A stretch of 32,111 nt of DNA. It comes from Caldisericum sp. (lineage in GTDB: Bacteria; Caldisericota; Caldisericia; Caldisericales; Caldisericaceae). Each line of letters begins with the position of its first letter. The first letter of the stretch is position 1. The stretch covers positions 58,300 to 90,410 of the forward strand of contig JAEMPV010000062.1 in assembly GCA_022759145.1 (NCBI GenBank), in the 5' to 3' direction. Both the position numbers and the translations under genes were made by a program. Under the pieces are notes generated by a model, which saw nothing but the letters and a program-made list of their open reading frames with translations, was not told the DNA's origin and ran no database searches. Below, piece after piece: positions 24,175-32,111 of this stretch.

Positions 24175-25187
24175 GAAATTTTTAAAACAGCAGCACCTTT
24201 GATTTTACCGTGCTTTACTGAGAGAAGCGCTTCGTTTGCATCTTCCAATTTGAAAAGTGTAACTTCAGGCACTATCGGGATTTTTGATGCAAGATCAAGT
24301 GCCGAAACAACATCTTCCCTTGTCACATTTGCAACACTTAAAACACTTCTTTCTCCCCAGATAAGCGTATAATCAAAGGCATTTACAGGAGTAACTTTTC
24401 TTATTGCATTTACAACAATCAAGCCACCTTTGTTTAAATACGACAGTGCATATGGAATAATCTCACCAATCGGTGTTGTGTCGATTGCCTTATCAAACTT
24501 GATTGGAATTTCCGTAAAACTTTCAAATATGTAATCTGCACCCATTTCCTCTGCTAATTTTGTAGCATTATCACCCAATTTCCTTACAAAAACTACAATC
24601 TTTGAAGAAGGATTTAAATAGCGTATGTATTTATAAACTATGTGGTTTGAAGCGCCAAACCCAAAAAGAGCAACAGTCTCTCCATCCTTAATTGAAGCAA
24701 GTTTATATGCCCTGAATCCAACTGCACCAGCACACAAGATTGGAGGTGCTACCTCATCTTTAAGATTTTCAGGAATTCTATACGCAAAGTCTTCCTCCAC
24801 AACCATATACTCTGCATAGCCACCATTTGCATCTGCACCTGTTGCAACAAATTCTTCGCAGAGATTTTCTTTACCTTCCTTGCAATAAGTGCATTTCCCG
24901 CAGGCATGGTAAATCCATGCAACACCAACTCTATCCCCTATGTCTAACTTCGTTACTGCACTTCCCTTTTGAACGACCTTACCTACAACCTCGTGCCCAG
25001 GAATGACAGGAATTTTTGGGAGCCTTCTTCCCTCAATTTCGTCAATTTCTGTATGACAAACACCACAATATGAAACCTTTATGAGGACCTCTTTTTCCTT
25101 TGGGTAGGGAACATCTACTTCACGCAAAACAAGAGGCGTTTCCTCTAATTTCCCAATTTTCTCTATAAACATTGCCTTCATCTTCAT
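24171..25187 (-). CDS. Zinc-dependent alcohol dehydrogenase
   Basis: 338 residues of the medium-chain dehydrogenase family. Catalytic zinc ligands are C41, H65/E66 (PGHEVVG) and C152. Structural zinc ligands are C96, C99, C102 and C110 (ACGKCTYCKEGKENLC). The Rossmann loop reads LFGFGASNHIV, with Asn where most relatives have Ala or Gly. It resembles the AdhP/AdhA-like NAD(P) enzymes; the substrate is unknown. It is the last gene of the tsa operon, starting with an ATGA overlap on tsaD, so it is translated from that transcript. Why an alcohol dehydrogenase follows tRNA-modification genes is not clear. Confidence 0.92.
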   Translation of the reverse strand: MKMKAMFIEKIGKLEETPLVLREVDVPYPKEKEVLIKVSYCGVCHTEIDEIEGRRLPKIPVIPGHEVVGKVVQKGSAVTKLDIGDRVGVAWIYHACGKCTYCKEGKENLCEEFVATGADANGGYAEYMVVEEDFAYRIPENLKDEVAPPILCAGAVGFRAYKLASIKDGETVALFGFGASNHIVYKYIRYLNPSSKIVVFVRKLGDNATKLAEEMGADYIFESFTEIPIKFDKAIDTTPIGEIIPYALSYLNKGGLIVVNAIRKVTPVNAFDYTLIWGERSVLSVANVTREDVVSALDLASKIPIVPEVTLFKLEDANEALLSVKHGKIKGAAVLKIS

Positions 25188-26191
25188 AACTCCAACCTCG
25201 AAATTGCATCAAGAGTAAGGTCTGAAGTTTCTCCGTTAATTGTGTGCCTGAGATAGCCAGTCAAAGCAATCATTGCAGCATTATCTGTTGAAAGTGCTTT
25301 TTGTGGGAAGTACACAGGAACAGGCGAAACTTTCGAAAATGTCTCCCTTAGCCTTTTATTTGCTGACACTCCGCCAACAACACCAATTCCTTTGACATCA
25401 AAATCGGTTGCTGCTTTAATTGTCCTTTCAACAAGTATTCTTACAAGTGCATTTTCAAAACTTGCCGCAACACTTGCAAGGTCGTTTTGTATAATATCGG
25501 GGTGATTCTGGATGAAATAAACACCCGCAGTCTTTAGACCGCTAAAACTAAATTCATAAGGACTTCCCTTGAAAGTAAGATTAGGAAACTGGTATTTGTT
25601 TGGGTCACCTTCGAGCCCTAATTTCTCAATGATTGGACCACCCGGATACCCATAACCTAAAAAACGAGCAAACTTGTCGATTGCTTCGCCTGCTGCATCA
25701 TCACGAGTCCTTCCAAGAACTCTATATTTCAAAAATCCGTCCATAAGGACAAGCTCTGTGTGTCCTCCTGAAACAATAAGAACAAGAAGTGGAAAAACAT
25801 CTTTTCTTTTATAAAGTGGCGCTCCCTCAAGAAAAAGCGAATATATGTGTCCTTCAAGATGATTTACACCAATAAGAGGTTTATTAAGTGCAAAACTAAG
25901 TGACTTTGCAGCTTCAAGCCCAACAAGGAGAGACCCAACAAGCCCAGGTCCCTTTGTTACAGATATAAGGTTAATGTCTTCAAGCGATAAACTTGCAAGT
26001 TTTAATGCTTCAAGAATCGTATATCCAATGAGTTCAGCATGTTTTCTTGAGGCAATCTCGGGGACAATTCCACCAAAATCCCTGTGAAAAACATCCTGAG
26101 AAGTTAAGACATTTGAAAGAATTTTCCCATCACTTTCTATTATAGCAACTGCGGTATCATCGCACGAAGTTTCAATGCCAAGCGTAATCAC
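25184..26191 (-). CDS. tsaD: tRNA N6-threonylcarbamoyladenosine synthase TsaD
   Basis: 335 residues of the Kae1/TsaD family. It opens with LGIETSCDDTAVA; metal-binding His111 and His115 lie in NHLEGHIYS, and a C-terminal DNAAMIALTG supplies the third ligand (Asp). VTKGPGLVGSLLVG and GVSANKRLRE are also typical. It transfers the threonylcarbamoyl group to A37 of ANN-decoding tRNAs, working with TsaB and TsaE from the same operon. The TsaC/Sua5 partner is not in this window. It overlaps rimI and the dehydrogenase by 4 bases. Confidence 0.97.
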   Translation of the reverse strand: MITLGIETSCDDTAVAIIESDGKILSNVLTSQDVFHRDFGGIVPEIASRKHAELIGYTILEALKLASLSLEDINLISVTKGPGLVGSLLVGLEAAKSLSFALNKPLIGVNHLEGHIYSLFLEGAPLYKRKDVFPLLVLIVSGGHTELVLMDGFLKYRVLGRTRDDAAGEAIDKFARFLGYGYPGGPIIEKLGLEGDPNKYQFPNLTFKGSPYEFSFSGLKTAGVYFIQNHPDIIQNDLASVAASFENALVRILVERTIKAATDFDVKGIGVVGGVSANKRLRETFSKVSPVPVYFPQKALSTDNAAMIALTGYLRHTINGETSDLTLDAISRLEL

Positions 26192-26655
26192 GATTCCTTC
26201 TCCTCCTTCGGAACACTCAACTCCATTCTTATACCATCCTCACCGTCCTGGTAATATCCTTTTAATTCCTCTTTATCTTTGAAACCAAGTTTCCTATAAA
26301 GGCGTTGAGCAGACACATTTGACTTTCTTGCTTCAAGATAAACTGCTTCATAGCCAAGTTCCTTTGCAAGATTTATAGCAAAGAGAAGTAAATTTGTTCC
26401 GATACCTTTTCCTCTTTCGTCTGGATGGACTGCAACATTTATAACATGAAGTTTTTTCCCTTCATACCAGATACCGATAAAGCCAACAATCTTCCCATGC
26501 ATTTTAGCAACAAAATATTCAGAAGAAGAATTGAAAAGATAATCAACCATAAAAATCTCTCTCGGCCAGGGGTCGCTATAAGAAAGTTCCTCAATTTCAA
26601 TTATTCTCTTTATGTCCGATACTTTTGCTTTAACAATTTCTATTTCGCTAATCAT
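26188..26655 (-). CDS. rimI: RimI-type ribosomal protein S18 alanine N-acetyltransferase
   Basis: 155 residues of GNAT fold. The acetyl-CoA loop is VAVHPDERGKGIGTNLLL, followed by YLEARKSNVSAQRLYRKLGF, the usual RimI C-terminal signature. The N-terminal SYSDPWPREIF is also common to RimI. It would acetylate the N-terminal alanine of S18, though RimI-like GNATs can have other targets. Its place between tsaB and tsaD is a widespread bacterial arrangement. It overlaps both neighbours by 4 bases. Confidence 0.92.
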   Translation of the reverse strand: MISEIEIVKAKVSDIKRIIEIEELSYSDPWPREIFMVDYLFNSSSEYFVAKMHGKIVGFIGIWYEGKKLHVINVAVHPDERGKGIGTNLLLFAINLAKELGYEAVYLEARKSNVSAQRLYRKLGFKDKEELKGYYQDGEDGIRMELSVPKEEKES

Positions 26656-27278
26656 CGCATCTTCTTAAATAATTTATCCTCTGCCCTTAAATAAATTGGC
26701 TTTAAAGACAGTGGATCAGGGACAAACTCTTCTCTTCTAATTAAATCATACGAAAAATCCCTTACCACCTCAGGATTAACATAAACCTTCTCAAACTCTT
26801 TCAAATTTAGATTGCTCCAATCCTCAAAAGAAACAATCTTCCCATTAAACTCCTCAAGTTCTTGAATGGTAAGTATTCTATCTTCAGACTTTCTTACGCC
26901 TTTCTCAAACAATGCTCCAAAATATTCCTTACGCCCAGCAGATAAAATCGCAAGAATTGATTCTTTATCTCTGTGCCTTGCAATAAGTTCAAGAGAATTA
27001 AGAGCTACTAACGGGATATTCAGCGCAAATGCAAGAATCTTTGCATCAACTACACCAATGCGTGTCCCTGTAAAACTTCCAGGTCCATTTACAACAACAA
27101 CGTGCGTAAGGTTTTTTCTTTCAAACTTAATAAGGTCAAACATCACTTTTGTAATATAAAGGAGATTGTTCGGGCTTTCATCGTTTGGGTACTGAATCAC
27201 GGAGTAATGGATTTTCTCCTCTGAAAATAGGATACTTACTGTTGGATAAAAAGCCTGATTAAGGAATAGACAGTTCAT
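26652..27278 (-). CDS. tsaB: TsaB, t6A synthesis partner
   Basis: 208 residues. VVVVNGPGSFTGTRIGVVDAKILA is here in shortened form as NGPGSFTGTRIG, the TsaB signature. The protein has the ASKHA-like fold of TsaD without its metal site and acts as a dimerisation and scaffold partner of TsaD. The C-terminal half is poorly conserved, as usual in this family. It overlaps tsaE by 20 bases and rimI by 4, inside the t6A operon. Confidence 0.93.
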   Translation of the reverse strand: MNCLFLNQAFYPTVSILFSEEKIHYSVIQYPNDESPNNLLYITKVMFDLIKFERKNLTHVVVVNGPGSFTGTRIGVVDAKILAFALNIPLVALNSLELIARHRDKESILAILSAGRKEYFGALFEKGVRKSEDRILTIQELEEFNGKIVSFEDWSNLNLKEFEKVYVNPEVVRDFSYDLIRREEFVPDPLSLKPIYLRAEDKLFKKMR

Positions 27279-27723
27279 TTAAAACACTCTCCAGATTAAA
27301 AGCTTTTATTGTAATTTTTCTTTCGCTACTTTCTAAGATCTCAAAGTTTATCTCCATATCAAAATCAAGCAATCCTTCAACCTTATCTCCCCACTCTATC
27401 ACATGGACGCCCGTTCTTGAAACCATCTCAAAAATACCAAGTTCATCAAGGTCTTTTGGGTCGTTTACCCTGTAAAGGTCATAGTGATATAGAGGCAAAT
27501 CACCATTATAAATGTTAAGGAATACGAATGTCGGGCTTTCAACAAAATCCCTTGCTTTGAGCCCCTCTGCAATGCCTTTTGTGAGTGTTGTTTTACCTGC
27601 ACCAAGTGGTCCAATAAGCCCTATAAGATAATTCGAGGCACTTTTCAATAGTTCCTCCCCAAGTTTTCTACCCAGGGCAATCGTTTCATCTTCGCTTTTT
27701 AGAAATAACACAGCTTCTTTCAC
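27259..27723 (-). CDS. tsaE: TsaE ATPase for t6A synthesis
   Basis: 154 residues. The Walker A loop is GPLGAGKTTL (38-47), with ESPTFVFLNIY, YHYDLYRV and VIEWGDKV as TsaE hallmarks. It drives the cycling of the TsaBD complex by ATP hydrolysis. The start is GTG 27723; the ATG just upstream runs straight into a stop. No ribosome binding site precedes it, and a TATATT hexamer lies six bases upstream, so the operon transcript may be leaderless. Confidence 0.94.
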   Translation of the reverse strand: MKEAVLFLKSEDETIALGRKLGEELLKSASNYLIGLIGPLGAGKTTLTKGIAEGLKARDFVESPTFVFLNIYNGDLPLYHYDLYRVNDPKDLDELGIFEMVSRTGVHVIEWGDKVEGLLDFDMEINFEILESSERKITIKAFNLESVLNELSIP

Positions 27724-27729
27724 ACCATA

Positions 27730-27735
27730 AATATA
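27730..27735 (-). promoter_or_regulatory. -10-like element of tsa operon
   Basis: Minus-strand TATATT lies six bases before the GTG start of tsaE. No strong -35 box is seen. The spacing predicts a leaderless transcript. Confidence 0.4.
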
Positions 27736-27777
27736 ACAAAAAAAGTATGTTTTTAAAAGTCCGTAAGAAAAAATTAC

Positions 27778-27786
27778 TGGTATAAT
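27778..27786 (+). promoter_or_regulatory. Extended -10 promoter of small DUF3783-like gene
   Basis: TGGTATAAT is a perfect extended -10 element (TGn-TATAAT). No clear -35 box is seen, as expected for this class. A leader of about 22 bases with AAAGGAG precedes the ATG at 27816. Confidence 0.55.
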
Positions 27787-27815
27787 TAAATTGAAAAAAA
27801 CGAAAGGAGAAAACT

Positions 27816-28019
27816 ATGGCTAAAAAATTCCTTCTTTTAGGCAATTTTACAAACGAAGAGATAGTTAAAATAATGCAAAAAGTAAAAGAAGCAGTTGATA
27901 CAAAAGATGTGATTTTTGCAACCTTGACCGATACAGTTAAGGAATGGAAGGTAAAAGAGTGGCTTGAGGAATTAGAAAAAGAAGACGAATACTTCAAAAA
28001 CAGTAAAGAAACAAAGTAA
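27816..28019 (+). CDS. Small DUF3783-like protein
   Basis: 67 residues, acidic and lysine-rich. FLLLGNFTNEEIVKIMQKVKEA followed by VIFATLTDTVKEWKVKEWLEEL resembles the DUF3783 pattern, in which a conserved Thr and Trp precede a helical LLEEL segment. No enzyme motif, cysteine or membrane segment is present. It has its own extended -10 promoter and a well-spaced GGAG ribosome binding site. It lies between the divergent tsa operon and groESL but is probably separately transcribed. Function unknown. Confidence 0.7.
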   Translation: MAKKFLLLGNFTNEEIVKIMQKVKEAVDTKDVIFATLTDTVKEWKVKEWLEELEKEDEYFKNSKETK

Positions 28020-28051
28020 AAACTGATCAATTCTCATTTTTCAAAAAATTA

Positions 28052-28120
28052 TTAGCACCCTCTTGACACAGTTGCTAAACTCTATATAATAAATTAGCAA
28101 ACTTAATATAAATTTGCTAA
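28052..28120 (+). promoter_or_regulatory. groESL promoter with two CIRCE-like operators
   Basis: The promoter is TTGACA (28063-28068), a 16-base spacer and TATAAT (28085-28090). CIRCE-like element 1 is TTAGCACCC (28052-28060), 9 bases, AGTTGCTAA (28070-28078), so it encloses the -35 box. Element 2 is TTAGCAAAC (28094-28102), 9 bases, ATTTGCTAA (28112-28120), at the start of transcription. Both keep the TTAGCA/TGCTAA core of the HrcA operator, which predicts heat-shock control by HrcA; hrcA is not in the window. Confidence 0.88.
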
Positions 28121-28155
28121 AAATTCACAAAAAAACAAGAAGGGAGGTTGGTTGT

Positions 28156-28446
28156 ATGGCAGAAATTATACCGATTTACGACCACATCGTAGTAAAAATT
28201 GAAGAGGAAGAAGAAAAAACAAAGACAGGTATCGTATTACCTGACACAGCAAAAGAAAAACCCCAAAAGGGTAAAGTTGTTGCAGTAGGTTCTGGAAGGC
28301 TTCTTGACAACGGTCAAAAAGTCCCTCTCGAAGTAAAAGTTGGCGATACAGTTATTTTCTCAAAGTATGCAGGAACTGAAATCAAATTAAACGATGAGAA
28401 ATACCTCATCCTCTCTGAAAAAGAAGTACTTGCAATCCTTAAATAA
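28156..28446 (+). CDS. groES: Co-chaperonin GroES
   Basis: 96 residues, normal GroES length. [22 protein letters not shown] is the standard opening in shortened form ([18 protein letters not shown]), followed by [18 protein letters not shown] and [18 protein letters not shown]. It caps the GroEL folding chamber as a seven-subunit ring. ATG 28156 follows GGGAGG at a good distance. An in-frame TTG at 28114 lies inside the second CIRCE element and cannot be the start. Confidence 0.97.
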   Translation: MAEIIPIYDHIVVKIEEEEEKTKTGIVLPDTAKEKPQKGKVVAVGSGRLLDNGQKVPLEVKVGDTVIFSKYAGTEIKLNDEKYLILSEKEVLAILK

Positions 28447-30072
<1,626 letters not shown>

Positions 30073-30093
30073 TACAATGATTTAGATTCCTGA

Positions 30094-30125
30094 GCCCTCC
30101 GTTTGGAGGGCTTTTATTTTTTTGT
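30094..30125 (+). terminator. Intrinsic terminator after groEL
   Basis: Perfect 7-base stem GCCCTCC (30094-30100) and GGAGGGC (30105-30111) with loop GTTT, followed by a T-rich run. It closes the groESL transcript. Confidence 0.92.
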
Positions 30126-30160
30126 TTTATGTGTAACATTTTTAAGAGGTGAAACATATT

Positions 30161-30670
30161 ATGGATGTGGAAAGTAAGCTAATAGAACTTGTGCCAAAAC
30201 TCAGGAAAGGAGATGTGGAGGCTTTTGAAATGTTTTACAATTTGACTTATAGGTATGTTTACAAAATTGCCTATGCAATAACCCTCTCAAAAGAGGATGC
30301 AGAAGATATTGTTCAAAACACATACCTCAAAATATACGAAAAGAGAAAAGCGCTTAACGACGGCATTTCAGTTTTAGGGTACCTTAAAAGGATTGCTGTA
30401 AATTATGCTTTGCAAAATGCAAGAAAACAGGATCCAAAATTTATTGAAAGAGAAACAAAATTTGATTCAAATGAATATAAAGAGTTAATTGAAGAAGCGT
30501 TAGCACAGTTAGACCCAAAAGATAGAAGCATAGTAACCCTTTTTTACATAGATAATATGAGCACAAAAGAAATTGCATTTTTACTTAACGAATCAGAAGA
30601 AAATATTAGAGTAAGACTTCACAGAGCAAGGAATAAATTAAGGGAGGCGATAGAGAATGGAGAAGTTTGA
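30161..30670 (+). CDS. ECF-type RNA polymerase sigma factor
   Basis: 169 residues. Region 2 is at about 20-60 (FEMFYNLTYRYVYKIAYAIT; SKEDAEDIVQNTYLKIYE), and region 4 near 110-165 (LDPKDRSIVTLFYIDNMSTKEIAFLL; NIRVRLHRARNKLREAI). It recruits RNA polymerase to specific promoters. The start is ATG 30161; an in-frame GTG at 30149 overlaps the only ribosome-binding-like sequence (AGAGG). It overlaps the anti-sigma-like gene by 14 bases, the usual pairing for ECF systems. The target promoters cannot be read from this window. Confidence 0.92.
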   Translation: MDVESKLIELVPKLRKGDVEAFEMFYNLTYRYVYKIAYAITLSKEDAEDIVQNTYLKIYEKRKALNDGISVLGYLKRIAVNYALQNARKQDPKFIERETKFDSNEYKELIEEALAQLDPKDRSIVTLFYIDNMSTKEIAFLLNESEENIRVRLHRARNKLREAIENGEV

Positions 30671-31943
30671 AAGGCAGTTTAAAGAGTTTTTAGAAAAGAC
30701 GGACCCCGAAAATAGCAACTTAAAAGAAAAAGTTATGGGAACAATAAACAGGAGAAGAAAAGTTGAAAGATTTAGAAAGGCTATCCTCTCGACATTGATT
30801 GTAGCAATTGTATTTACTTTTGGCCTTTCTTTTGTTACTCCAGTTTTTGGTAAAGCAGGAACACTTCCTCAACTCATTAAGAGCGTAAAGATAGAAAGCA
30901 CAGCAAAGAGTTTTGAGGGAGTTATTGAAATTGACGAAACTATCCTTCAAAAAATAACAGACGCAAATCTTAGTTTTGCAGATGCGGTTGTTATCTCTGC
31001 TCTTTCCAAAGACAAAAATATTGATATTGATAAAGTTATCGAAATGAGAAAAGAGGGCTTTAGCTGGGGAAAAATCCTTGATACACTTAATGCAACACTT
31101 AACGAAAACGACATAAAAGGGACAGATGTAACAAACGAGCAACCCTCTAACAGCACAAATAACAACTCAAGCAATCAAACACAAACTGTCCAGAGCGAAA
31201 ACGAACAAAACAAGAATGAAAATAAAAACGCAAACCAGGGAGAAACAACAGCACCTCAAAATAAGGAGCAGGAAACAGAACAAGAGCAAAATGAAAATGA
31301 ACTTATCATCGTTATAAAAGGGACGGTTTCTGCAATTAACGGGAACACTTTAACAATATCAGGAGAAACAGTTACGGTTAACGACAACACAACTGTAAAA
31401 TACCTCGGAAAGAGTGTTAATATTTCGCAGATTAAAGTTAACGACCCCGTTCTTGTGCATGCAGCAAAAGTTGGTGATAGCCTTGTTGCAAGAGACATAA
31501 TTCTCTATAAAAACACCCCAGGTAAGCAGAACCAGACGAACCAAGAAAATAAAAATGAAGAGAAAAATAAGGAGCAAAACGAATCACAATCTTCACAAAA
31601 TGAGGAGCAGAACCAGGAACAAAATTCTCAAAAAGAATTTGAATTGAATACAGTTATTTTGAGTGTTCAAGAAGGAACAATAACCCTCAAAGATTTTACA
31701 AATCCTGTTATTGTAGACGATTCAACCAAGGTTGAACAGGTTGGGAAAGGCAGAGTTGATAAAACAGTCCTTAAGGAAGGGCAAACTGTCCAAATCCATA
31801 TAAGATTTGATGGAACAAACTACAAAGCAACGCAAATAATAGTGCAGGAAAAAGCACAGCAAAAAGGAAACCCTGATAGCACAGAGGAAACTAATTCAAA
31901 TAAACCTAATAACGATAATTCCAACAAAGGCAAAAAGCCATAA
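30657..31943 (+). CDS. Membrane anti-sigma-like protein with two OB-type domains
   Basis: 428 residues. A short N-terminal cytoplasmic part (1-40, basic end NRRRKVERFRK) is followed by one membrane helix (about 42-64) and an outside part with a helical segment (85-150) that ends in EMRKEGFSWGKILDTL. Two similar beta domains of DUF5666-like type (216-285 and 327-398) follow, separated by Asn/Gln/Glu-rich linkers (155-215 and 288-327), and the protein ends in an Asn/Lys-rich tail. No zinc-binding HxxxCxxC motif of the classic ZAS anti-sigma domain is seen. By position, overlapping the ECF sigma gene, it probably restrains that sigma factor and senses something outside the membrane. The identity of the signal is unknown. 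Confidence 0.82.
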   Translation: MEKFERQFKEFLEKTDPENSNLKEKVMGTINRRRKVERFRKAILSTLIVAIVFTFGLSFVTPVFGKAGTLPQLIKSVKIESTAKSFEGVIEIDETILQKITDANLSFADAVVISALSKDKNIDIDKVIEMRKEGFSWGKILDTLNATLNENDIKGTDVTNEQPSNSTNNNSSNQTQTVQSENEQNKNENKNANQGETTAPQNKEQETEQEQNENELIIVIKGTVSAINGNTLTISGETVTVNDNTTVKYLGKSVNISQIKVNDPVLVHAAKVGDSLVARDIILYKNTPGKQNQTNQENKNEEKNKEQNESQSSQNEEQNQEQNSQKEFELNTVILSVQEGTITLKDFTNPVIVDDSTKVEQVGKGRVDKTVLKEGQTVQIHIRFDGTNYKATQIIVQEKAQQKGNPDSTEETNSNKPNNDNSNKGKKP

Positions 31944-32111
31944 AAATAATGGAGGAGGGAAAAAGACTCTCCTCAACCAATTGAGGGGTGAGAAGATCCC
32001 CCTCAACACTCCCCAAAAACGACTTTATGCCTTTGGGAAAAAGTTAGAAAGGGGGCTTCGCCCCCTTTAATCATTGGAGGAGGGAAAAGTCCCCTCCTCC
32101 AACTCCACCCA
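31944..32111. repeat. G/C-rich cluster of inverted repeats
   Basis: A non-coding stretch with several hairpins, unlike the AT-rich surroundings. GGAGGAGGG occurs at 31951-31959 and 32076-32084; the second pairs with CCCTCCTCC (32092-32100). CCTCAA/TTGAGG (31971-31986) and TTGAGGGG/CCCCTCAA (31981-32006) share an arm and exclude each other, and CCCAAA/TTTGGG pairs across 32012-32037. The two GGAGGAGGG copies share the neighbourhood ATGGAGGAGGGAAAA or ATTGGAGGAGGGAAAA, as in a dispersed REP-like repeat. The window ends inside it. Confidence 0.6.
32048..32068 (+). terminator. Possible terminator hairpin after anti-sigma gene
   Basis: Perfect 9-base stem AAAGGGGGC (32048-32056) and GCCCCCTTT (32060-32068) with loop TTC. 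No long T run follows, so it may be a rho-independent terminator of either direction or part of the repeat cluster. Confidence 0.5.

Noticed and set aside
28114-28155. Earlier TTG start for groES
   Set aside because: It falls inside the second CIRCE-like operator and adds residues that GroES does not have; ATG 28156 has the good ribosome binding site.

Overview
The window is gene-dense, AT-rich (roughly one third G+C by eye) bacterial chromosome. Genes are packed with 4-base ATGA overlaps and strong GGAGG-type ribosome binding sites. An Rnf complex, hydrogenase-type NuoE/NuoF genes, groESL with CIRCE operators, lspA and murI indicate a strictly anaerobic, Gram-negative-type or deep-branching thermophile-like bacterium. 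A Caldisericum- or Thermotoga-like lineage would fit, but that is an inference without a database search. I see no phage, insertion sequence, CRISPR array, tRNA or rRNA.

Region 1 (1-6602) is an electron-transfer and regulation module. A minus-strand operon runs ArsR-type repressor, NuoE, a stand-alone HATPase, an HndB-like thioredoxin-fold protein, a HydB-type NuoF, a second NuoE and a second NuoF cut by the window edge. Divergent from it are a DRTGG-domain protein and an RsbW-like kinase fused to a second DRTGG domain. Two thioredoxin-fold domains in this operon have lost all the usual [2Fe-2S] cysteines.

Region 2 (6595-9636) is one large secreted-and-anchored protein: signal peptide, extracellular beta domains, one membrane segment, a long Glu/Lys-rich tail and a PIN-like C-terminal domain.

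Region 3 (9677-19039, minus) holds rnfCDGEAB, preceded by a membrane zinc-ribbon protein, folC, valS and a PPC/DUF296 protein. RnfB is only 96 residues long and lacks its ferredoxin domains; RnfA, RnfE, RnfG, RnfD and RnfC keep their cofactor motifs.

Region 4 (19141-24174, plus) is an overlapping operon lspA-rluD-smpB-amidase-murI (lipoprotein maturation, ribosome work and peptidoglycan). Region 5 (24171-27723, minus) is the t6A tRNA-modification operon tsaE-tsaB-rimI-tsaD with a zinc alcohol dehydrogenase at its end. Region 6 (27816-31943, plus) holds a small DUF3783-like protein, groES-groEL under two CIRCE-like operators with a clear terminator, and an ECF sigma factor overlapping a membrane anti-sigma-like protein. 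The last 168 bases are a dense cluster of G/C-rich inverted repeats.

The first genes of five transcription units have a -10-like hexamer 6-8 bases before the start codon and no properly spaced ribosome binding site, which suggests leaderless transcripts. The strongest candidates for new biology are the cysteine-free cluster domains in the hydrogenase-type operon with its ATPase/DRTGG switch, the minimal RnfB, and the membrane protein with a PIN-like tail.
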